Part shown: piece by piece, positions 12,801 to 24,300 of the stretch | Layout of the letters: each line of letters begins with the position of its first letter | Position numbering within the stretch: the first letter of the stretch is position 1 | DNA from: Durusdinium trenchii | Lineage: Eukaryota > Sar > Dinophyceae > Suessiales > Symbiodiniaceae | DNA length: 64,000 nucleotides | Direction: 5' to 3' | Assembly (NCBI GenBank): GCA_963970005.1 | Contig: CAXAMN010023339.1 | Location: 772,472-836,471, forward strand | The notes under the pieces: generated by a model | Told to the model about the DNA's origin: nothing | Database searches by the model: none | What the model saw: the letters and a program-made list of their open reading frames with translations, nothing else | Made by a program: the position numbers and the translations under genes

Positions 12801-15800
12801 ATTGACTTAATAGCCTTCATATCATGCCTTTGTTCAATCTAAGATTTGCACCGCTCACCCAGGTCAACTGTTTTGATGATCCTGGAAGGTTAGAGTAAAG
12901 AGGTGTTCCATGATTTGTCGTAGCATAGTTTTTGGGAGGCTGTGCTGAAACCTGGGTCCCATCCCGCCGAATGGGTCACAGAATTGATCATTGAATTTGT
13001 CAGTGTGCCACATGAGGTGCTGCTTGAACAACAACCTCAGCTACGTCTTAGAGTTTAGCACCTTTGCCATGTTTTTCAAACAGTACCATGGCTGGAACTC
13101 GGCCCTGTGGGCCAGTTTGGCCCAGTCCGCAGGAGACTTGACAGCGGCTATCATGATGAAAGTGCTGGGTGCTGCTACGGATGATGATGAAGAAGCGGGA
13201 ATCCTGCGGCGTTTGACCAAGCAACCCTACAGCTTGTCTTGCCTCCTCTTTATATGGATGCTTTGCAACTTGGGCATGACCAGCCCTTGGTTGCCATTGG
13301 CAGTGACGGCGCAGGTGATCATGGGGACCGTGTATGTCTACACCTCCAAGCTCACAACTGACCTGAATCTCTTCTACTCCCTTGGTGATCAGTCCCTGTT
13401 CCTTAACCTTCAGGTGCGTCGGATTGTTTAACTTCACTCGCACAAACATGGAAGTGGGACAGGCCAAGTTTGTAGCCTTTGGACACTGTTCCGCTAAATA
13501 AAGTCTCTTAAGTAGAGGGAGTGTGATGAAGAGTCGTTAGTTTGTTTGGTGTTCAAGCTGGAAAGATTTGAGGAACCCCTGTGGCCGCCTTAATTGTCGC
13601 CTCATCTTTGATCACGATTATATAGTCAACCGGGATGAGCTACACAAAGTGTTTGCAAGATTGCTTGTTCTAATTAAAATCCATTTGCAAACCATGTCCC
13701 ATGGTATTTTTCCGCAAAAATCACCGCTGAGGTTCCATGTGTTCCCTTTTGTATACCTAGACCTGCGGGAGGCTGAACGCTTTTTTGGCGTTTTTAACTT
13801 TTCGGTCTAAGACGGAAAATCCAAAACTCTTGATTACTATATATTATAAATAAAAGTGCTGGTTTGCGAACTGACTTGGTAAGAATGATGTAAAGTAACT
13901 CTACATCTCCTTCGGCCCCCATCGACTTCAGTTCTTGTTAGTTGAGGAACCGTTTTTTCCAAGCCCAAGGTAGCTGTTCAGGGTATGTCCTTCGTAAGCA
14001 AACGAAGACCTTCTCAGTCGGGAAGCAACAGACCTAAGGCATTAGACCTGGCGCCCAGCCATGCCAAACAGGGTCAAGCATGTTAAACGCATCAAACAAG
14101 AGTGAACTTGACTGAGTTGTTCTATAGTTTTTCATCCCCGATGACACCGGTTCGGCGTCATCTTGCGCCGGTGGTGCATTGTATTGCGCTGGTTTCCGCG
14201 TTGTGAATAGTCAGTCTTTGTTCGCTCAAGTCTTTGTGTCTTTTTGCTTTTGGCCTTGTGTTTTTGTTGCTTTTGCGTTGTGTTTTCAAGCGTTGCGTCG
14301 CGTTGTGTTTTTGTTCAGCTCTTCCCAAGAGAGAAGCAACATAAAACTGCTCAAAATGCGCACACAGTGACACGTTCAAGCTTGACAGGCTAGACTTGGA
14401 ACATACCAACGAAACAATAGATGTTCAACGCACTAACTCTCAGGCTTGCCTTTTTCTGCAGGAAGTGTCCCGATTGTTCTGATTAAATCTGAAGTGCACA
14501 GACTTTCTTCCACTGCTCTGGTACGCGCAGCTAGCGAACTAGGCGAACTAGGCGCCTCATATGGGCATGATCCCAACAATCCCCTGACTCCCTGCGTTGA
14601 TCTCCATCCAAGATTGCGATGCAAATTGTTCCCCAACTGTGTATTATTTGTATTTTCTTGTGATTGGCATTTGGTCTCAACAATCTTTCATCTCAAAACT
14701 CGTCTCACACTCAGCTTGTCAAGGCACATACACTGGAGTCAAAAGTCTTTTTGAGCTGCACATGTTTTCAGGTGAACCCGAAAAACATACATTCGAGAAA
14801 ACTCCTGGCATGTATATAATATATATATATATATTAATATATATATATATATGTGTGTGTGTGCGATATACATATGTAGATGTGCGTGTTCAGCATCGGA
14901 GGATGTAAGTCCGAGAAACCAAAAAAACAGATTCTTCTTGCTCGATGTCTTGACCTCGAGGCTCCGTTTCTTCCTGGACTGAGACTCTGACTCGCTTCTC
15001 GTTTCTGGCTCGCTCTTGACTTTACATCCCTGGACCCTCGTTCGTGTTTGAAGATCAATGGACCAATGAATTCAGTTGTCAACAGCAACTGCAGCTCCAC
15101 CATTGGGAGATCTACCAGATCGCCAGGTTTGGTGCAAGAATTTGGAAGCTCTTGGAGGCTGTACAGCTAGCTTCCTGGGCCCCTTCCTCTTTGAAACGGT
15201 CTCGCCCTTCTTCCCCTTCTTCGTGAGCGCGACCCTTTCGCTGGTGACTCGGAACATCCGAAGCCGCTCCGTGGCTCTGTGCGTCCGTTCTGGCTCGCCC
15301 CGTTCGGTTCGCGTCCTCATCCAGTCGACGTGGCACGTACTGGACAAAGATGATGACTTGATGACAAGACAGGTGAGCTGCTGTGTGTTGATAGACGGAT
15401 CTGGTCCTGGTCTGCTAGTTTGTTGAATTGTATAATACCTGAGACCTATTTGGCCTGCAGAAGTAGGTCAGACCCGAGTTTTGATAAAAGTACAGCCCTT
15501 TTGGACATTTGACCATTGGAACAGATCATTAAGTGATCCTGACACAACTGATGTATTATCCACCATAAAACCCTCCACCACCGCTGGCACCCTCCAGCTG
15601 CAAACCCGGTTATTTCATATATATGTCTATTTCTATATATCCATAGCATTCTCTCTCACTCTCTCTCTATATATATTGTTGTTTATTGTTTTACATTTAT
15701 ATGTTACATAATATTGTACTGTAACTGGATGATGCGAGTCTTGGGCTGGACCACCGAAACGGTTGACACGTTCCGTTTTTACCGCTCCTCCATGGCCTGA

Positions 15801-17458
15801 GAAGAGCGCGTTGCTTCACAAAAGCCATTGAGCACGCTATGTCTAATGTCATATGCGGCACAAGTTCCGGCAGCAAGATCATTTGCAGGGATTCCAGCTA
15901 GCAGCTAGTAGACGATGCAAATTGTTCGAGAGGGACTTAGGGGGTAATTAGGGCCCCCATGTTTGTATGGATCATCATCCCAGAAAAGCCAAACAATTAT
16001 CGATCCCACTGGCCGAAAGGACAGCAGTCGGCGAGTCGGGTGTTTCCTCTTGGGAAAAACGGCACCAAACCTTGTGTGGCTCTTGATTGCTGAGCCTGAT
16101 GAATAAACACCCTGAAATCGTATTACATCAAAAGTGGAGCGAGTTCACCGTCACCTGGGTCCCGAAGTTCCTGCCTGGCAGAGGTGGCTGAGGGTGAGTG
16201 ACCCCCCAAGATATACCAGTTTTATACTCATTTGGACCGCTTTCCTGTTCGACTGTTCGAGTGACTCAGGTGACCTTCATCCTCTTCACCTCAGGCTTTT
16301 GCCAGCGCTTGGGCTTCCCACCGGATGTCGAGGTGGCTGAGGCGCAGCGTTCGCGGCGCTTGGGCTTGCGACGCGTGAGCCAGTGGAGCGTGGTCAGCCG
16401 GAAGAGCCATGCAGAAGCTCAGTCTCGGTGATGGGATGGCGGATCTGGGAGGGGCGGGCCTCCTCCAACGCATCACATGGAAGTGGCATGGACCCAATCG
16501 GATGACGATGGTCCTTGCATGACCCAGGGTGGTTGATGTGGTGTCCACTTCCAGGACTTCCAGGTGATTTGTTCGTCAGAGTGTTCTTGCTCTTTTTTTC
16601 CGGGGGAGGCCTGGTTTCCGAGGCCTGGGCATATGCACAGACATGCATGCAGCTCGAAAACATGAAGTTGGGGTGACGTTTCCAAGCAAGTCAGAATGTT
16701 GTTTGGAACACCAAGACTTTTAGTCAGTCGGGTGTTGCAGTCAGGGAGATGCATGGAAACTTGAGTATTTATATACCAATCAGTTGAGGTTCAAAAGGGG
16801 CCCTTCTGTAGGCGTATACTGCAGTCCCATGGAGTGTGCGTTAATTCACGTTAATTCTGAGCTTTGACTTTGACCTCGTCTTGGCAAACAAATGGGATCA
16901 TGAACACTCCAACGGTCACATGGCGCACGGTGGAACACCCCATGGAGGAGTTGTTTCGGCAGCTCAGGTACCGGAAGAAGCGACCTGAAAGATGGTACTG
17001 CACTAGGCCACTGGGCATGCACCACAGCTGCGTGCTGCAGGGGGAATCACAGCCAGATGTTCTTCGTTTGGCCTACTCGTGACAAGAGGGCACAAGAGCT
17101 TGGGATAAGTTAAGGAGCGGTCAAGATTCGTTACTTACTCCCCCCTAAGGACCTGGCATGTGTACACAAACTTGTGATCTTTTGTGTGTCCAAATTCAGA
17201 ACCGCTAATGGAATACACGGCGTGCGTTTTTTCAAACAAGTGGTTATCAGGGTGGCCTCCAGTTGGGTCATGCCTTGTGAGATCCGAAGCAACGAGGAAG
17301 AACTGAAGCAGTTCCACGTACGGACAGGGCAGCCGCAGTTGACCCCGCCCCCTCTCTTCCCCCATGCTGAAGAGTCACAGCAGGAAGTCAGCATATGGCA
17401 TATGGGGCTGCACAGCAGGCCTTTTGCAGCAGACAGCTGGGAGCATCACATCTGGTGA
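9834..17458 (+). CDS. MFS-like transporter copy 1, 5'-truncated (exons 6-14 only)
   Basis: Nine exons homologous to exons 6-14 of copy 2: 9834-10376, 10811-10920, 11159-11269, 11484-11574, 13017-13413, 15127-15243, 16270-16427, 16968-16994 and 17251-17458 (stop TGA). They join in one open frame of 586 codons, with no stop or frameshift, covering helices 5-12. Exons 1-5 (N-terminus and helices 1-4) are absent from the 1.8 kb upstream; homology with the copy 2 intron stops near 9240. Exon 6 is longer than in the other copies because of a 60-nt tandem duplication and three 12-nt units encoding STHR-like repeats. The last exon has 68 codons against 15 in copy 2. Without an N-terminus it is probably a pseudogene, but its intact frame suggests recent truncation or use as the tail of a chimeric transcript. 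Confidence 0.7.
10162..10281 (+). repeat. 60-nt tandem duplication inside exon 6 of copy 1
   Basis: Two apparently identical 60-nt units, 10162-10221 and 10222-10281, each coding a 20-residue segment with VSQKAEVVHPAG. The frame is kept. It lies in the predicted cytoplasmic loop between helices 6 and 7, followed by 12-nt AGCACTCACCGA-type repeats at about 10306-10341. Copies 2 and 3 lack it. Confidence 0.9.
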
Positions 17459-17587
17459 GGGAGCATCACATCTGGTGAACCAGCGGGTTCTCACGTTTTC
17501 ACATGTTCTTGGTGCGTGGCACCCAAACATCAAGGGTGTTTGGACACTTTTTGCATCTTTTTGCTGCCTTCTTTTTCACAAGCTGCT

Positions 17588-17692
17588 CACTTTCGTTCAG
17601 CAAATTGCTGAACACTTGGCTGCTTGGACGAGTGATTGGTAGCTGGCGGATATTGCCCACTTTCGTTCAGCAAATTGCTGAACACTTGGCTG
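17588..17692. repeat. Duplicated 35-bp hairpin segment in the copy 1/copy 2 spacer
   Basis: The segment at 17588-17622 recurs at 17658-17692 (offset 70 bp). Its core GTTCAGCAAATTGCTGAAC is an inverted repeat with GTTCAGC/GCTGAAC arms. A related inverted repeat, GTTCAGTAAAATGCTGAAC, occurs once in the next spacer at 37851-37869, so it is a shared 3'-flank element. Confidence 0.8.
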
Positions 17693-18138
17693 ACGAGTTT
17701 TTGGTAGCTAGCAAAAACAAGGTGATTTGGCCGTGGTGACCAGGGTGTGTGCTCGTGCGTGTCCATGTGTATTCATAGTTTTGCACTCAACATGAACCAG
17801 CCTTTTTGTCCCGACGTTCGTGAGAAGCACGCAGCACCACCTCGAATCCAAGCAAGGCATGAAGACGACTGACTGTCCATTTACCCTTTGTAGGATGTGC
17901 ACGTGACCGAGCGTTCGGTTCAAGCGGTCAACCCACTCGGCAGCATGGCTAATTGATGTAATTGGCTATTTTTGTTCCCCGACCTCTGATCGATGCCGGT
18001 CTATTCTGAGGACAAACTCATCCAAATGCTTTGTAAGATGTTGGAACGCAAGACTCTTGAAGTTTTGCTCTCGTTCATGTAGGCCCCAGCAACGCTGAAA
18101 CAGAACACCCGTTGAACATCACTCTTATCAACCTTGAG

Positions 18139-18181
18139 ATTCCATCCGCTGGATGAGAGGGAAAATCTGGACATTGATGAT
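18139..18181 (+). pseudogene. Decayed duplicate of the transporter's first coding exon
   Basis: Resembles the exon 1 region of copy 3 (38471-38510): both have ATCCGC(T/C)GGATG and TCTGGACATTGATG/CCTGGACATTGATG at the same spacing. Point changes have removed the ATG-GAG start, and the frame is broken. An intact exon 1 follows at 18315-18359, so copy 2 has a relic and a working version in tandem. Confidence 0.6.
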
Positions 18182-18314
18182 ATTTATTGTGTATTATATG
18201 ATACATGTATATGGCGATAAGATACGATAGGACGATAGGCTCCTCCGGTTTGCATCCAGGACACAAAACGGCCAACCAAGAACCAAACTGTTGACCAAAC
18301 CGTCACTGGATGCG

Positions 18315-21300
18315 ATGGAGACCCTGGACATTGACGACCTGGATGAATTTGATGATGAGGACCGTTCGACATCGATGATTCGCCTAGGTGGGGACCTGAC
18401 GAGTCAGACCTCTGGACCACGTGGTCCTTACGCAAAGTTGGGCCAGATTGGCTTCATGATGTTCATTCCGTGGGCGGGCTGCATGATGTTCATGCAGGGG
18501 AGGAAGCGTTGCCTCTCCAAACCTCCAAACTCGGCTTCCTCCAACATCAACTAATGAGGACAACACTGGGGGTCTAACCTACCCACTCAGTGGACAACCT
18601 TAGTTCAATCTTTTTGGGGGGACTGGTTTCCCACAGGAAAAACCGCGGGAGACCTGGCAGGACGTGTTTAATGGGGGGTTAGTGACGGTTAGTGTGTGGG
18701 GTGTTTTGGGCCCTCATGATGCTTGCCACCTGTGGGCAATACTTTCTCAGCTATACTTGTTCAATCTTTTTCAGCTAACACTTAACACATGCTCACATCA
18801 TTTGTAACAGTTTCCTTCCACCTTTCAGGACGAAGAGCTCGGATGGTCTTTGAGCTACCTTGTGATTTGCATCCTGATGCCCTTGTTCAACGGCTTTATG
18901 AATGGCTACAGTTGGTCGGGCTATTCTTTGCACTACATCGAAATGGGATGGCCCTTGGCGAGGCGTCCATGACGGCAGTCGGTGGCGGAGGTACCTAATA
19001 TGTGACCAGTCTACGGCAGTGGTTTTGCCAGTCTTCCCTCGTTGGAGATCATAAAACCAGTGTTCCAGTTTGGCCTGTTGGGAAGCCTGTTTCCCTCGTT
19101 GGTGGCTTGGCCTGTTTGGGAAGCCCAAGTTCCACGCTATGGAAGTTGTTTTTACATCGGTGCCTCTATGTATCTATCTATCCATCCATATCCATATCCA
19201 ACACAAAGGTTCACCAGATGCTGTGCCTGCCACGACATCTGCATTTCAAGGTTCTATTGTTCCGCCTGCCACGAAATGTGCACTTCCAGGTTCACAAAAT
19301 GCTTCGCTTGTGGATCTGCACTTCCGGCTTCACACAGCGCTACGTTGAAATCTGCACTTCGAGGTTCACAAACTCATCGCTTGCCATGAAATCTGCACTT
19401 CCAGGTTCACAAAAAGCCTCGTCTCCCACAAAATTTGCACATTGAGATGCACACCGCGCAGCCCTGCCAAAGGGGTTTGGCAGCACAAGGGTTCCAAAGA
19501 CCACATCGAGATACCGGATAGCAAAAGGTAGCCTTTGCTCACTACTTCCCTCTGTTTGAACTCAATGTCCAAAGGTCACGATTCACTGCACCTTCGGAAT
19601 CAGAGCGCGCCGAAGATCACCGCCATGTCCAAAGTGCTGCGCCTGCCACGAAATCTGCACATTGAAGTACAACCGCTCCGATCCCGTGCACCTGCCATGA
19701 CAAGTCGACTTGAGACCAAATACACTCACGAGGTTTTCCTCGACCACCAAGTCCGAAAACGCGCATGGCACCGCAAAGAGCGCAGCCGAGGAAAGCACCT
19801 GCTCGGGCCCACCAGATGTTACGAGCCTGCGGAGTCGAAATGCACTTCGAAGATTTCAAGGTGAATAGATGCACCGATAGCAGTGAAATAGCCGGACAGG
19901 GGTGCGAGCACCTGGATCAAACACCCGGCCTTACCCCTGCCGTAAGAACCCCTAGTTACCACACTAGTTGGGGAATATGTGTTTTTCAATGTTATATAAC
20001 ACCTCAACAATTCTTTTAATTTTGGCCTGCAAAATCGCCAACACAAGTCATACCACGTCCACCTCCTGCACACCATTGTGTTGTTATTAGATGTTGTTAG
20101 AACAGGTACGCCGGCCCCTCGTCAAGATCCCAAGATGGTTGATTACTTGAGGTCAGTCCAAGCAAGGTCAGGGTCCCATTTATATTGGTGCTTGAATATG
20201 GCGAGTGCTTGATTGCTTCATGGAGTTCACATCGTCCCGGGACGATGTGGGATGTGCAAAAGCGACTGGGTGAGGTGAACCTTAGAGAACGCACATCCGA
20301 AGAGAACGACTGGGTGTTGTGAGAAGCAAGTCGTTGCCGCGTGGATCTGTTGGTGCTCGGCAGTCTTGCTCGGCAGTCGGCCCTGCCCTTTTTTTAACGT
20401 TCTCGTCCGGAAAACAAAAAACCGAAACCAACAATAGAAGTTGGCCGACATATATGTCACAAGAACGGACCATTCAAATTCAACAATAATGTTTTGGCAT
20501 CCGCATCCCTTTGAACTCGCACTGCTGTTCACTGATGGACCTTCTTTGGGGGTGAGGTCCGGATTGGCTTGCCTCATTGGCTTCCTGTTGCGACCCATCG
20601 TGCAGCAAGTGCAGATCCGCTTGGGGTTGTGGGCACTTCGAACTGCAGAGACGTTCGTCGATGGTGGGTGGCTGTTTTGGGGGCACAGGTGGTGAACCTG
20701 GTCACTGAACTTGGAAGCACAGGAAACACCCGGCTGGGTTAACGACTATAGGCCTCAAACCAGTTTGTGGGTTTTCCCCAAAGTCCGCGGTGGTAACCAC
20801 ATCGGCGCAGAGAGTGCTCTACGCTCCTGGGCTCGGGGCACAGGTGTCCAGGGTGCCAGGTCTGTTCTTTCTGTGTGCATGCAGTGCATAACCTGTTGCA
20901 GTGCATAAACGTGCTGAAGTGTGGGTTTGCGTTGTCGATAGGATTTGGTCAGCCATGGATATCAGATGCAACCCAAAGATACCCAAAGATTGTCCTATAC
21001 ACTTTGCCAGGGTGAGCACAAGCCCCTAATTTATACGAATTGTTTCCAACCCAAACGAATTCGCCGTTTGGAACCTCCACCTGCTCCCAAATCACAAAAT
21101 TGATGCGCTGGGCGCAGCTCGAGATCGGACCCGAATCCCTTTGGAGCGGCCGCGAGGGGTCTCAAAGCAACGGCTGTTTGGAGCGTTTGGGGGCGTTTGG
21201 GCATGTTCGTTCAAGGATTCGATTGAACGTAGTGCTCGAAACTCTCCGAATGAAGCCTCAAAGGTGAGGGCGAATCTTTGTGTATTTTGGCCAAGGTGGA

Positions 21301-24300
21301 AGAGAGCGGGTATCAGCCACCTGCATCAATAGCAGACTAGGATCCGCATCCGTTTGCGTGTTCTATTCGGTGTAAAGGAATGTGGACACGCGTTGACTTG
21401 GACTTGGTGTTCTTCGGTTAGAGTTTTATGTTTTCAGCCAAAGCCCACACCGCGGACAAGAACCCTGTTGGGGGCACAATGCGGGCGCCGATCCCGATCG
21501 TCCCTCATCGTCCTTCCAAAAAGAATGACGACATGGTGGGAGTAGGGCTTGAACTGCGTTTCGGTTCGGTGGTCAGGTGGATGCTGGGTCTAGCTTCTGA
21601 GAGCCGGCCAGGAGCACTAGGGTAGTGTTTGGGCCAGTTTGGGTGTGAGGGTTGGAATCCAATTCCGAACGCGCCGAATGCTGAGGGCGTAGTACCCTTG
21701 ACCTTGTGCCACCTGGCCTTAGCAGTCCTGGGGCTGATTTGCACCGACAAGGACTGTCGTCTAGGGGTGTCTCGAAAGATCTCTTAAAGATTACTGGAAG
21801 CATGCACATGACTGTAGCACTGAACTGCATTGGCAGATGGGCACAGAAAATGCTTCCAGTGCATACAATTCGCTGAACTTCTCCTCATGCAACCACAGTC
21901 ACATGCTGAGCTAACCCTTCTTGGTGGACAACAGTTTGTTCATTGCTCTTTACATCCAATTCCAATATCATACGATGTTGAACGGTGCAAGAAGAAGAAT
22001 GAACTTTGTATACATTGCAAAGCAAGCGCTCTGAGATGAGACAAACAGGGATCTGGGGCGGGGTTCCCAACTAGAGAGCAACACCAACTTAGCTTCACTG
22101 TGAACATGTGATTGCTTGAAAACTGCAAAAGGATTAATAAATATTGACATAATTTGACATATTAATACATAATAATACATATTATATATAATTACTGTGC
22201 TGCATATATACATATATAATATATAACCAAAACCACTTGTCATGTGTAAATTTTGCAATTTATGTAATTTATATATATATATGTACATATGTCATGCATT
22301 ATGCATATAATATATCAATTATATATATAATGATCCCATGTTTAAAACAAAGCAGGTTCCCTTTCTACCGTGGAATTGGGTTTTGGGGTCACCTGTAGGT
22401 AGTAGCGTGTCTTGTGTATGTAACAACCTCATGAGCTTCAAGGGGTTGTAGGGAGGGATCCTGCAATGTGCCATTTTGGCTCAAGGCCTGTGGTTGGCCA
22501 TGCAAACAGGGAGAGGTGGGACTTGTTTGGCTTTTTGCGTGCCGGTGGTGCTTTCGGATTCCGGTCCGAGCACGGGTGTTGAGCTGCTTGCTCACGGTGT
22601 TCTTGGATGGCCTTCGGGTACCATCTCCGAGGACTTGGCCGAGTCAGCGATGGGGGGCATTTGTCATAGGCTGACAGTGCAGACGAGGAGGCCTGGCATT
22701 CCAAAAGCTCTTGAACTGCTCGAAGAGGGCTCGCAGGACACCATGGACTTAACGGAGGCAGAGCTCAACGGGCTCAATATGGGGGACATCAGTAACAGGG
22801 CCGCAAGTCCGGAAGCAGCGGCGAACACGCGCCAGAACCCGGCAGAAAAGCCTTCTTGCAGGCAGTCGAACAGTTATGGCAAAAACCCATCAAAAAACAA
22901 CAAAGTGACCGAAGGCCGTGACCAACAGCATCGCAAAAAAGTCAGAAAGGAGTTAGGTTGGCTCAAAAGGCTTACAGTGCAGCCCCGCACACGCTACCGC
23001 TATGACACCTGCTTGGACAAGTTGTAGGGAAAGGCCCAAAAAGGGCCGCGCACATGGACAAGTTATTTGTATTGACCCTGCGTTCCGGGTACTTGGCGGA
23101 ATCAGCCAGCCAGCCACCTATCAAAGTATCCGGCGGAGTCAGCCAGCCAGCTAGCTAAAAAGTATCCGGCGGAATCAGCCAGCCANNNNNNNNNNTCAGC
23201 CAGCCAACCACCTATCAAAGTATCCGGTGGAATCAGCCAGCCAGCCAGCAAAATATCCGGCGGAATCAGCCAACCAGCCACCAAAAGTACCCGGCGGCTG
23301 GCGGAATCAGCCACATAAAGGGGTCCGTATAAATGCTATGTTGTTATATCTCTTTTCACACCTATAAAGTTCAATGAGACTTCAAAGCTGTGGATTGCTG
23401 TACGTGTGTAAAAGTTATCGAGCGGTTGACGGAAAGGGAACTTGAAGTACTATACCTGGTAACTGAATTGTAGTTACCCTGGGTATCTATACCTGCGCCA
23501 GCTGAGTAAGAAGGGGGGTTCGCGGGGGTGGCCTGAGAAAGCACACTCGAAAGCAAAAACGCTGGCTTTCGTTTTGCCGCTTCTCAGGTTGTTTATGTTG
23601 TTTGCCTTGCTGGCAGGAAGCCTTCCCAGGACGCGTACATGGCTTCACTTTTTGGCCCGAAGGGTTGATCAAGGAGGCATGGTTCCAACCAATCAATCAG
23701 TCAATCAACCTTTACGCGCGCAAAAACATCGGCTCAGGTGGAAATTGCTAACAACGCTCTGTCCAATAATGCTGTGCTCCCACAAGAGCTTCGTTCCCAT
23801 GGAACAACAATCAACAAACAACAACCAACCACCACCAACAACAACAACATGACTTTGCTTTCCCGGCCTCAGAGAGGCATGTTTGCGATGCGCTAGCATG
23901 TCGGAAAGCTGCAGTGCAGTTTGCGTGGACAGCGCGCATCAGAGCTCTTTTGACACGTGGCAAACATCAGACAAAATGAGCTTCTAGGATCTGAAGGGTT
24001 TAGCCATCAGTGGCATGGCAATGTGGCTAGTTATGTGACCACTATAGTGGATCAATTTGTATTGTTGAACGAAACCCGAAGCCATCACTAGCCTACACTA
24101 CTTGTGACGCCTCTTACCATTTGGCGCCAATACTTGTTTGGTCCATGTTTCCTTCATTAGCCAACTGTGTGTGCCAAAAGTAAAGAATATGTGAACTTTC
24201 AGCTATTTTTGAAAGAACGCATTTCGACCAGATCAGATTCAAACTCGCTTTTCCCGGACCGCCGCCACTCTTTCTGGTTTTAGCGCGGCGTGCGCCAGAA

